Origin: Cladocopium goreaui
Lineage: Eukaryota > Sar > Dinophyceae > Suessiales > Symbiodiniaceae
DNA length: 64,000 bases
Assembly: GCA_947184155.2 (NCBI GenBank)
Contig: CAMXCT020006334.1
Location: forward strand, 871,080-935,079
Direction: 5' to 3'
Shown here: positions 32,785-42,856 of the stretch, one piece after another
Numbering within the stretch: position 1 is the first letter of the stretch
Layout: the number at the start of each line of letters is the position of its first letter
Program-made: the position numbers and the translations under genes
The notes under the pieces: model-generated
Told to the model about the DNA's origin: nothing
The model's database searches: none
What the model saw: the letters and a program-made list of their open reading frames with translations, nothing else

Positions 32785-32873
32785 GTTGAAGTGGCACTGA
32801 GCAAACCAGGAGCCTGACGGAATTCCTTATAGAGGGTTCCACATCCACTGAACATTTCGTAGAAATCAGTGTC
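32785..32873 (-). CDS. Cytosine-methyltransferase-like exon (FSGCGTL motif)
   Basis: After CTCAG|G it reads DTDFYEMFSGCGTLYKEFRQ, then APGLLSA. F-S-G-x-G-x-L is like the SAM-binding motif I (FxGxG). The next exon to the left carries the PC motif in the expected order. Confidence 0.5.
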
Positions 32874-33139
32874 CTGAGCAGGTGTACCGGTTTTCAAGGT
32901 AAGGTTCAATCTAGATAATTATGCATTCATGCCTGCTTGCTGATGAGTTTCACGGAACAACACTTCTCCATTCAAGGCCGCAGTTTGGCATATCCAGTCA
33001 CAAAGATGCACCCTCAGATCCAATGTTGAAACATTGACATATAAATATGTATATAAATAGGTCATGCAAGGATATTGATAGTCATGTCATCCCAACTGCT
33101 CCTATGATGAAAAGCCTACAGGGTTGTGTGGATTCTGCA

Positions 33140-33295
33140 ACCAAGACGCAAAATAGGAGGACCTCCTAGAAGTAAAATTGTTGCTGCAGCACGTGCGCTG
33201 AGGTTGGCAGGAACCGATGGCCGCCCTTCCATGGCTGCCAGGGCTACCCAGCTACAGTCGATGGGACACTGGTTTAAGTCAGAATCCAGGGTGAC
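33140..33295 (-). CDS. Exon, unknown product
   Basis: Reads LDSDLNQCPIDCSWVALAAM, EGRPSVPANLSARAAATILL, then LGGPPILRLGC. It lies upstream of the FSGCGTL exon and may be part of the same protein. Confidence 0.45.
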
Positions 33296-33439
33296 ATAAT
33301 ATATATATATATATACATAATTATATATATATGTTTAAAAAAATATTCATTCACTTATTATTAATGTATCAAGTACGTTATCATTATATATATATAATAG
33401 TATTATATATATGTGCTCAGATTTTGCCATAAGCTTAAG

Positions 33440-33640
33440 AAATATGGTTAGCAAGTGATGCTTGTGTTTCTTCAGTAGTGTCTATGCGATCTGAATTCAT
33501 CAATGTTGTTTTCAAGGCTGGGGTTGGGCCAGCAGCTTTGAAAGTATCAAGACATCAGGCCATCACTGTACAAGTACAATCACCAGCAGTGTTCATTACT
33601 GGTTCGAAAAACCAACCACGCAATATTGCCACCTGACACT
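33440..33640 (-). CDS. Possible exons, unknown product
   Basis: One segment reads AAGPTPALKTTLMNSDRIDT, another, after CAG|G, VAILRGWFFEPVMNTAGDCT. Both are short and unassigned. Confidence 0.3.
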
Positions 33641-33932
33641 GTTCAACATTTTTTCCCCAAAACATCGACTGCTGCAATCCTAATTGGTCAGCAGCTAAGC
33701 TAAGCTCCAATTCTGACCCAGATCCCAAACGTTCAAACCATGAGATTATATTATTTATATATATATATACCTTTTGAGAATATTTTGAGGAAACAAGTAA
33801 CGATCACTAATCATGCATTCGACTTTGCTTTCCCAGGTCAGTTGCACAACACATCATTGCAGCGTGTGGAAATCACACACTCGTACGCTGGAAAACCTTC
33901 AGCTGCTATGTACTTTGTACTTTCCATTCAAA

Positions 33933-34110
33933 CATTTTTGGTAGCAACTTGCTTTGCAAGGGACCAGCTGTTCTCAATGCCACCACGTTTTTTGAAAGTG
34001 ACCGTGACACCACTAGCACCATTGCAACTCAACCCGGACCCAGCAGGGATTTGCTCAGGAGAGCAGCCATAGATATAGAAGGATTTGGCATGCCACCTCA
34101 GGGAACAGTT
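33933..34110 (-). CDS. Exon, unknown product
   Basis: Reads LRWHAKSFYIYGCSPEQIPA, GSGLSCNGASGVTVTFKKRG, then GIENSWSLAKQVATKNV. With the exon at 34240-34375 (FTLPADEKRCAIGVLL) it forms a small module I recall only vaguely from other dinoflagellate models; function unknown. Confidence 0.5.
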
Positions 34111-34239
34111 ATGTAAGCAGGGTGTTGGTGGTGTTGTATAATGTTGTATAGTCAATGCAGTGCAGTGATGCATCTAAGCTACAGCTGCTCAACTACCAAA
34201 GACCCCTTCCATGATGATGTCACATGTTGTCTAAAGTTT

Positions 34240-34377
34240 AAAGCTGACAAGCAACAACACGCCAATGGCACACCGTTTCTCGTCAGCAGGCAATGTGAAG
34301 GATTTGCGGGATCCATCGAAATCTGCAGGGATAGGGATGCCAGCCTCCTTCAGCAAGGTCTCCTGCAAAGACAATAA
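34240..34377 (-). CDS. Exon, unknown product
   Basis: After TTTGCAG|G it reads ETLLKEAGIPIPADFDGSRK, then SFTLPADEKRCAIGVLL. It precedes the KSFYIYG exon. Confidence 0.5.
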
Positions 34378-34454
34378 ACACAATGAACTTGTTGATACTG
34401 ATGGGGGTCTTAACACCAAGAAATAAAAAAACACATATGTATTTTTGTACACCA

Positions 34455-34857
34455 TCAATCCTGTGCTTTCCAAGCAGTTTTCACTGCTTCGTCGTCTGCT
34501 GCTTTGGCTGCTGTATCTTTTTTAGTTTTACGCTTGCGAGGGCCTCCCTTGTTTGGTGTGGTCTGGTCTTCTGCCTTTCGTTTTGCTGGATCCTCAGTCG
34601 AATCCTCACCTTTGTCCATGGATTCCTTGGAGGGAGTTGCAGGTTGCTTTGCATCACCATCATCCTTGCTGCCTGTGTCATCTGGCTTGTTGTCCTGTGC
34701 AGTGCTGCTGGCTGCTGTGCTTTGCTCTGGTTTCTCTGCATTTTCGGCTTTGGCTGTTTTTTTTCTAGGTCTACCCCTTGCTTTGGGCTTTGGGTCTTCA
34801 GCATTATCTGTTGCATGCTCTGGCTGCTTGCCCCTGGCTCGGATCGCTCTTTTCACC
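34455..34857 (-). CDS. AT-hook exon (Lys/Glu/Ala-rich)
   Basis: After GCACAG|G it reads VKRAIRARGKQPEHATDNAE, then KPKARGRPRKKTAKAENAEK, continuing charged and repetitive to GPRKRKTKKDTAAKAADDEA and AWKAQD. ARGRPRKK is a canonical AT-hook core (GRP in basic context), which binds the minor groove of AT-rich DNA. Together with the many Lys clusters it implies a nuclear DNA-binding role. The antisense frame is a Cys/Phe-rich shadow. Confidence 0.6.
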
Positions 34858-34965
34858 TGTGCAGCTGTGTGCAACCAGACTGTCTCAAGCAGCTTCCATC
34901 AAACACTAATATTATCGATGTACAAACATATATAATGATGTCTGAAGTACATGCTGATCCCACCT

Positions 34966-35735
34966 TGGCCTGAGCCTTGATTAGATCGTCATCTACTCCT
35001 TCAGCTCCACCATCAACAGAAAGACATAGGCTGCTCACTTGCTCCTTCACACAGATGAGGCTTACTTGACAGAATTGTCACTAGAGTCACTAGATGATAT
35101 TATGCGCAGGGTATAAAATTATAATATATATTATATTAATTACAAACATAGTTGCATCGAAGTTGACATATATATATATAAGATTTGTGTAGCCCCCACT
35201 GGAAGTATTAATTAAATAGCAGCGATACCCCACCTCCAGTGACTTGTCCACCGATGTCACCCCACAAAGCAAGGGTTTGGATTCCTCGCCAAGCAAATCA
35301 AATAATGGTTGGCTGAGGCTCCTTAGACATGATGCAGTATGACTAGAAGGCCTTCATGGCCTGCCGGCGATCTTCTGGGACTTCAGGGTGAATATCCTGC
35401 CAGGGAGTGTTAGTTATGTCTTAAGTTGTTTCTTATATATGTTTGTTCTTTTCGGTATTCTGACAAAATGTAATATTCAGCATGACTCAATTCACTGAAT
35501 GCACCTGATTGGGCATCACATCTCCATCAATTGGCAACGTGTCTTGTTGGTCAGGATGAGGAAATAGAACCTCCCAGATCACGAGAATATGAGGACAAAA
35601 TATAGCTAGAGTGATTGTGTTTTTTTTGTGACTGCTTGTTCTCAGTAATATACCTAGCCTTCTTCACCTCGGGCTCCGCAGTGCTTGACATGGACTCTTC
35701 AGAGCTAGCTGCATCCGGCTCCTTCCACACAATAT
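34966..35735 (-). CDS. Exon cluster, unknown protein
   Basis: Short exons on the minus strand with AG|G acceptors: 34966-35065 (VSSLCLSVDGGAEGVDDDLI), 35235-35330 (LRSLSQPLFDLLGEESKPLL), 35345-35398 (DIHPEVPEDRRQAMKAF), 35506-35583 (VIWEVLFPHPDQQDTLPIDG) and 35655-35735 (VWKEPDAASSEESMSSTAEP). They are separated by TA-rich introns. They probably belong to the gene carrying the AT-hook exon; family not recognised. Confidence 0.45.
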
Positions 35736-35829
35736 TAATGTTCTAGTGATTCAAGTGCATCGCAAACCAGCAGAGATATATATATATATATATCAACATA
35801 TTCATATATGATATATATATATATAGTTC

Positions 35830-36580
35830 CACCTGCAGCGCCGCTTGGGCTTCGCATTCGAGACGGCCATCCACATCACCTACCAGGGTAAGCCAGCAGA
35901 TAATATTGAGAAAATCAACTATGTAATAAAACATGTATGCCAGCACATTGTACAAGTACGGTACCTTCACCAGCTTCAGCTAAGGCTGCCCGTATGGTCT
36001 TCTTGATCAGGATCACTGCTTTTCGCCTGGGAAAAAATATCAAAGCTATTAAATTACTATATATATATATATATTGCAACCATGTTTACATACCCCGATA
36101 TAATCAACACATCGATGCCTTGAACCCTCTGATCGTGATGCCAACGTCAGGCCATGGATGGCGAGTCCACGGGCATGTCCAGCAGTGAGGGAAGCCCATC
36201 CCTGCACATTAATGTCAATTGAAATTGAAAACAAAACGCATCTTTTGACAACATCATCGACGAACACAAAACAATCAACATATTGAGTACACACACTCAG
36301 AGAGAACAGGCCTTGACAGCCTTTTTGATGGTTCTCGGTGGAAAGAATCCATATCGCATAGCACATAGGTAAAACACTGCCTCGCAGGATGAGTTACAAA
36401 GCTGCAGAGATGAAGCAAAAACAGTGGTGTCAGTGCTCAGGAGTGGTGAAAGATCATATCAGGGACTAATTTTCCTGCCTTGAACTTTGAAAATGTAGGT
36501 ACTCCAATAGGTGCGAAGGTTGCGAAGAACTCCACAAGAAAGTGCCAGTTGTACTCCAACTTAGTCACAGCAATGTATGT
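35830..36580 (-). CDS. Exon cluster, unknown protein
   Basis: Minus-strand exons: 35830-35885 (VGDVDGRLECEAQAALQ), 35960-36029 (RRKAVILIKKTIRAALAEAG), 36095-36200 (GWASLTAGHARGLAIHGLTL), 36320-36403 (LCNSSCEAVFYLCAMRYGFF then PPRTIKKAVK) and 36468-36580 (YIAVTKLEYNWHFLVEFFAT). These are well-formed protein sequences with Leu/Lys helices but no motif I know. Confidence 0.45.
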
Positions 36581-36754
36581 TTTGTTTGATAATTTTGGCC
36601 CATTCGATGCTTAGCATTTTGTATTCAAGCAATTTATAGTATCTTGGTCGCACAAATCATTGTAATATATATTAAAATTATATAAATATATATATATATT
36701 TTGTATATATGCTGATTGCACAATGCAGCTGGGAACATTGATCTGAGAGTTGCA

Positions 36755-37205
36755 CAGCCTCTACACTCTGGGTCCCATTGGAGTCAAGATCAAAAACCCT
36801 CTTGTCCTGCATCCACAAACTCAGACCCCAATTCAGACACCAATTCAAAATATAGATCTTATCGGTCAACAAATTTTGTAAAGTTATTCACTCGACCCTT
36901 TCTGTAAAACAGTAAAGATTCCACAGTCCTTGGAGTCCCTGATGTCTGCAATCCTGGAAGGTGACCCCTGAAGCCATGCAACCATCACATCCTCCAAGAG
37001 CAACAACATAGGATCCCTTCCATGCCGCTTTACCTGAGAATGAAAACATAAGCAATGAACACGCAAGAAGGTTAGCATATCATTATACTTTAGTTGGCTT
37101 CAGGTGAAAAATGAGAAATGGAAAACCTGCAAACAAGCAGCAAACGGGGCGGCAGCTGCACCCTCATTAGCAAGCACAACCATGGCTTGAAAGCAGCGAC
37201 ACCAC
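36755..37205 (-). CDS. Exon cluster near the right end of the block
   Basis: 36755-36812 (DKRVFDLDSNGTQSVEAVQL), 36888-37033 after CTCAG|G (VKRHGRDPMLLLLEDVMVAW then LQGSPSRIADIRDSKD) and 37120-37205 (FQAMVVLANEGAAAAPFAAC). The rightmost exons supported in the block; a start codon was not identified. Confidence 0.45.
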
Positions 37206-37672
37206 TAAGCCAAAATGACTTTAAGACAGCTTGACAATAATGTTCAGCAATAATATATATTTGAAATCGATTGGTGATCACTGCGCAAGTTCAAGATGCA
37301 GGGCGGGGGGGAGTTGTGCCTTCTATCACAGTCGATCTGACTGAAGTAGCCGGTTCCGGATTCAGATTGAACCGACCTGGGCAACCAATCATGAGGACAT
37401 ACCCACAACACAAGTAACATGCAATCAGCATATATGCTTTAGTTATATACAAGTACTTTGGTTTGAAATTCTGAGCCCGGGGCAAAGAGCTGATGCTCTC
37501 TCCATCACAACATTGGCGTCTTGGGTGAAGAATCATATTGATATGAACATGTTCTGAGTGTTTTTATGTTAAGAATACATGGAAATTGATGTGAATATAT
37601 ATAGTTTATTGATGAAATAAGCTAAATATTGCTAAACATAATATATAATATATATAATTTAATTTATTTTTT

Positions 37673-37750
37673 CACATGTGACTTTCTCTCGTGAATGTAG
37701 CCTCCTGGTGCTACATACCCTTCGTAATTTCCTGGAGCCAACATTGGCAT
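37673..37750. repeat. Right terminal repeat of the 19.8-kb block
   Basis: Contains TTCACATGTGAC, CTCGTGAATGTAGCC and CCTGGTGCTACAT, the inverse of the left end at 17934-18056. Confidence 0.55.
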
Positions 37751-37762
37751 GTAGTGAAATAG
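37751..37762. repeat. 12-bp direct repeat, right copy (putative target-site duplication)
   Basis: GTAGTGAAATAG, identical to 17922-17933. Confidence 0.55.
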
Positions 37763-37784
37763 TGCTGACAAGGAGTCTCTGGGT

Positions 37785-37975
37785 CAGTTTTTGACGTCCA
37801 ACGTCCATTTCGTGCGAAAGGGTTGCGCGCGACGCTTCAAAGTCGCAATTTTTCCTCAGTTTTTGACGTCCAACGTCCATTTCGTGCGTAAGGGTTGCGC
37901 GGGACACCTCAAAGTCGCAATTTTCCTCAGTTTTTGACGTCCAACGTCCATTTCGTGCGAAAGGGTTGCGTTTCG
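37785..37975. repeat. 72-bp tandem repeat, about 2.7 copies
   Basis: CAGTTTTTGACGTCCAACGT followed by CCATTTCGTGCG starts at 37785, 37857 and 37928. Each unit contains GACGTC and GCGCGAC-type motifs. Confidence 0.92.
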
Positions 37976-38029
37976 TGGCGCTCCGGCGGCACCGCCCCCG
38001 CCTTAAGAGAGAATAGAAGAAGAGCGAGA

Positions 38030-38372
38030 GGAGATCTGCAGATGTGAAGGTGTGAAGATCTAGATCTGCAGGTGTGAGGGTGTGAAGATCTAGATCTGCA
38101 GATGTGAGGGTGTGAGATCTAGATCTAGATCTGCAGATGTGAGGGTGTGAAGATCTAGATCTGCAGGTGTGAAGGTGTGAAGATCTAGATCTGCAGATGT
38201 GAGGGTGTGAAGATCTAGATCTGCAGGTGTGAAGGTGTGAAGATCTAGATCTGCAGGTGTGAAGGTGTGAAGATCTAGATCAGCAGATGTGAGGGTGTGA
38301 AGATGTAGATCAGCAGATGTGAAGGTGTGAAGATGTAGATCAGCAGATGTGAAGGTGTGAAGATGTAGTATA
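38030..38372. repeat. 30-bp minisatellite (AGATCTAGATCTGCAGGTGTGA)
   Basis: About 11 tandem copies of a 30-bp unit, AGATCTAGATCTGCAGGTGT plus GAAGGTGTGA. The reverse frame (LHTFTSAD) is an artefact. Confidence 0.95.
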
Positions 38373-38859
38373 ACGGCTGCTTTTTTACGAAGAACCCTTC
38401 GCAGGCGCTCTCGGGAATAGAAAAAATGTTTGAGACCACCAACTAGAGACAAGTATGGAGCAATAATATGAAGTGATTGTTTTTTTGCTCAAAAAGTGCC
38501 GAATTCATAGCATCAGCCAAGTTTTAGCGATGAAAAACACACGAAAAATCAACAAACGCTGTATACATCATGGGTTTGTCCAACAAACGGGTATCACCAA
38601 ATCCACTAGCTTATCATCATCTTCCTATTGAAATGGGAGATTGACATTAAACCCATCCTGTCAAAGATATTATGGTTAGAACGAGGTGCCCGTGGAGCTG
38701 ATATCTTTGAGCTCGTGAGGCAATGAGTTGTGAGGTGAAGAGCATAATCCCCAAGGCCAGCCACGAAAACGGATGGAGATCAATGGCGCACAGCACCAGG
38801 TGCATTAGGTCGCCGGAGGCCGGGGACAGTGCCGGTGTGGCTAGTGACTGACTCAGGAG

Positions 38860-39020
38860 GAGAACATCCCCGGTGACCATGGTGACCTCATTTCCGAAGA
38901 TATCCAAGACATCATCCAAGATCTCCTCCAACCAGCCCACCAAGGCGTTGACCATGGACTCCATGGAATCCATGGAACCGGCGGAATCCGCGCTGCGGCT
39001 CCGTCGCCACGAGCCAGGTC
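38860..39020 (-). CDS. Possible myosin exon (VLDIFG)
   Basis: Reads SMVNALVGWLEEILDDVLDI, then FGNEVTMVTGDVL. WLxxxLxxVLDIFGxE resembles the end of the myosin WLVxxIN helix plus IGVLDIFGFE, but the match is partial and the expected NSFEQLCIN part is absent. It could be an unrelated exon. Confidence 0.35.
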
Positions 39021-42000
39021 GTGTTGGACTTGGATGGACTTGGCATGGCCAGGGCCGTGGGGTGATCTCGGCAGGCCCCATACGTTTGATGCTGGACAGT
39101 GGCTCTCAGCAAAGTCATTTCTGGGCAAATCTACAATCTACAAGTGTTGGTTCCCCCGGAAATTTGGAATTGCCATGATGCAATGGTTCAAACACCGGAT
39201 TGGGAATTGCATGGAATTGCCAATCCTACAGGAAAGAAAGGCAAGTTCGGCAAGAATGTACAGTAGAAACTCCCAGAAAAAATGTATAAAAATGGCTCTC
39301 CGCGCTTGGGAAACGTCTATATTTTTAGGTTCCAATCTTTGGACACCACACTCTGCACCTGGGATTTGGACAAAAATATGTTGACACTACCCTTGATTGG
39401 GATCTCTGCCTATTAGTTTTGACCTGAAACAAGCCTTGCAGAAACTTGAGCTTCCAAATACAAGTATAACATCAGTACTAAAACCCTCCGACAATCAAAC
39501 AGGGCTTGCTGGACAATTCCCCCTTTATATAGATGTTCCCATCAAAACTCAAAAACCTCCATTTCTAGGGGATTTCCATGGATTTCCCATTGCCATCTTT
39601 GACTACCGAAGGAAAACCAAGGAACTTTGAAATCCACCTCGGCTCCCGGGCAATAAACGCGCCACAGCATCGGCCGTGGCACGGGCTTGTGCTGCAGTGC
39701 GAGGCTTTGCCGTGACATCTTTGCCTGGTCAAGGGCCCCTGGTACCTAAAATAGCTGGTTAATGGATGATATGGCATATGGATTGTTATTTCCCCAAAAT
39801 ATGGTAGTAACATGATGTAACATGTAATCATAGGTTTTGACCCATAGCCATATGGCTGTGTCTGAAAATTGGCTACCCAACAAGTTTGATGGAACATGTT
39901 GATGGTTGATCATCAGTTTATATCATGTTAGTTCAATTTCCCTACAAAATAGCAACTTTGGGGCATCTCCCATTTTCAGACAAGCCCATATGATCAACAA
40001 AGACACCCAGTTTAGGGCGGAAAAACCGAATGCCGGCCATGAAATTTCTCTGGCGGCAAGCATCCAGAAGAGCTGTGCATATCAGGATTTGTCTGAAAAT
40101 TTCTCCATGAAAATCTGCGGCCATACATTGGGGGACCAAGGTCCAGGCCCACTTTGAGCAATCGCGTCAGTACTGCCTGTTTCAATGCCTCAAAATCCAA
40201 TCGCGCCAATCGAGACATTCATTGGGAAAGCGATCCACCGATTTGTGTATCAGCAGGCATGGGTATGGGTGAAAATTATTGACAAAGTTGGATGATGTTG
40301 GATGGCTTACATGGTTTCATACTCAAAATAAGCTATTGCTGGTGTCCATTGGTGCACCAAATTTGAGTAGCCATACTTCTTTTTGCACCTGGGTTTGAAT
40401 ATTTCAGGATCTCCATGCTACAGTACACTTGCACCTTTTACAAATGAATCTAAAGATACCCTCTGGTAATTTAGCTATTGAAAATGGTGATTTATAGTGG
40501 ATTTACCCATTGAAAACGGTGATTTTCCAAAGTTATGTGGCTGTTTACCAGAGGGTAAAACCGCGTTTGTATACCAACATCAGTAGCCGTGAAGATCTCA
40601 TCACCCCAATCTGGCAGCTGAATCCCTGAATCCAGCTGGCCATTGCCTCCAGCTCCACGCCCAAGACCTTTGAAGCCTGAGCCGATCGGCGGAGATTAGC
40701 TGCTATGAGGCTATATCTATATCTATTATATATATAATATGCAAATAAAACATATAATAAGATGTGTTAAGTAATATGCAAAGTAATATATAAATACCCC
40801 AGGGTAAACTAACATGGATGTGGAAAACTCTCTAGGAAAACAATCTACAAATGGTGGGTGTTCCACATCTATGCTAGTTTGCTGAAGAGTAATATATTTC
40901 CAGAATATATATATATATATAATTATAATACATGTAATTATATATATATAACTATGTTACATATATATAACTATATTATATATAATTATAATATATATAT
41001 ATTATCAACCCTTGAAAAGACTGAATAGATAGAAAAGTTGTTTTTTTTTAAAAAAAAAAATAGTTTTAAGTTACTCTCCGGTCTTTTTCAGGGGTATTAT
41101 ACATATATACATACATGTGATGGGAATATGAGGTGATATCACTGGGATAAATATCGATAAACATTGAGAAACATGTTCATCCAAGCACATTGACGGGTGA
41201 AAATCACCCATAAATCGGGATACCAAGGTCTACCCAGACTTGTGGCCAGCTCCCCTGGCCTTCTTGATGGGCGCGGCATCAGACTCGTCAGTGAGTTTTG
41301 CTGCTTCTCCTTCCTGTAACTGGAAGTGTCACAGTTACCATTTTTGTTGGGCAGAAAAGTTTGTAACCAACAACCAGTCATGTGCGATGGCAGTATAGTC
41401 TGTTGCGCAAACATGTTTTGAATCCCGCTTTTGCTGCAGACGCACGCAGTGCATGTGGGCCTCCGGGTGTTGCTGGATATTGGATATTTTGGAACGGAAG
41501 TTTCCACCACCCGTTTGATACCGAGGGGATCTACATTGCCTCTCTCAAAAGACATCTAAGCCAATCTAAGCTTGAAAGCATAAAAGTGGGATATTCTTGT
41601 AATTCCTCCAGATTTCTTTGTCTGACGTCCCAGTCCTCCATTCCACTGATGGAATATGATGGAATCATCATTTTCCCTAGCGAAAAAAAAAGGCCGTCGC
41701 GGTTCAAATTTCGCCGCACCTCCTTGAAGTCCACATTGCCCATCAAAAGGATTCCCGTCACGATGCTAAAGACCTGTTAGATCTGTTAGTGAGGAACTGA
41801 CAGGTAAATAGTGGTAAATGACCGCGAATTCACCATGTCTTGGCTAAATTTGGGTCACCGGAAGTTTGAGAACCCACCTAAAACATCCTGAAACCAGCAA
41901 ATCATCCAACGGTTCCCAATGTTTCCTCATGGTTTCTCACATTGTGTCCATCGTTTTTCCCTTTTCAGGCATGTGCCAACACAAATGCACCTCGAACTGA

Positions 42001-42755
42001 AGCTTGGAGTCGATACCCAACCTCGGAGGGGAGGTGCTCAAAGACTTCAAAGCCAGCTGCATTTTTTATTCCTGTCTGAGCCATTGGCCCTTGGAAGGCC
42101 TCTTTGAGTTCCTCAAAGAATCGGCTATCATCGATCCCAGGCGCCTGGCAAATGGCGGCCAATGTCCAGTGATAAACTGAACATCATTGGGGTTCTTCCA
42201 CTCCGACCTTGGGCAGGCAGCCGCGCAAGTAGGCATAGTCCTGCAGGACAGCTCCACGAGAGCCCCGTTCGCGAGAGCTTGTGCGACGTCAAGTCTTCCA
42301 GTTCAGCCGAGTCTGAACTCTCACAGGAGACTTATAGAAATTACTATGAACTTCCTTGGTTTCTATTGAAATATATTATTAAGCTTACATAATATAGTTT
42401 ATATATCATTATTCCAAGGAAGAAAACAGGATTTGACCTCTGGAAATTCTCTGATTTTGCTGGATTTTCAGCCGATCCCCACACCTTGGGCTCCATAATC
42501 TCAAGGCCTGGCACTGAAGAAATCAAGGGTTCGATGGCAATGATGCCATGGCAATGGCAATAAGATGTGTGTATATGTATATACAATGATAAAGTACCAG
42601 TAATATGTAATATGTATGTACATACGTATGCATGCATGCATGTATGCATGCATGTATGATTATGTATAATATATATATATATGATTATAGATGTATGATT
42701 ATGTATGTATGACTATGTATGTATGATTATGTATGATTATGTATGTATGTATGAT

Positions 42756-42789
<34 letters not shown>

Positions 42790-42805
42790 TGTATGTATGT
42801 ATGTA

Positions 42806-42856
<51 letters not shown>

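Larger units (their letters stand above)
17934..37750 (-). mobile_element. Putative giant (about 19.8-kb) transposon with spliced minus-strand genes
   Basis: Seen: a 12-bp exact direct repeat at the two ends, inverted related termini, coding predominantly on the minus strand, TA-rich introns and no member of MITE families 1-3, unlike both flanks. Recalled from knowledge: exons at 18.1-22.5 kb match a multicopy dinoflagellate transposase-like family (motifs GDWKWHxE, PxGxxGDDxR, RYNCRFYHxYxDED). Inferred: the block is a single insertion carrying that gene and accessory genes (methyltransferase-like, AT-hook, Lys/Pro/Trp-rich). Alternatives are a cluster of ordinary spliced genes from a multicopy family with coincidental end matches, or nested insertions. 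Confidence 0.5.

Noticed and set aside
34383..34973. Plus-strand Cys/Phe/Leu-rich 196-codon frame resembling a membrane protein
   Set aside because: Antisense to the Lys/Glu-rich AT-hook exon; that codon bias produces a hydrophobic mirror.
38030..38372. CRISPR-like array of 30-bp units
   Set aside because: Units are directly head to tail with no unique spacers; it is a minisatellite in a eukaryotic genome.
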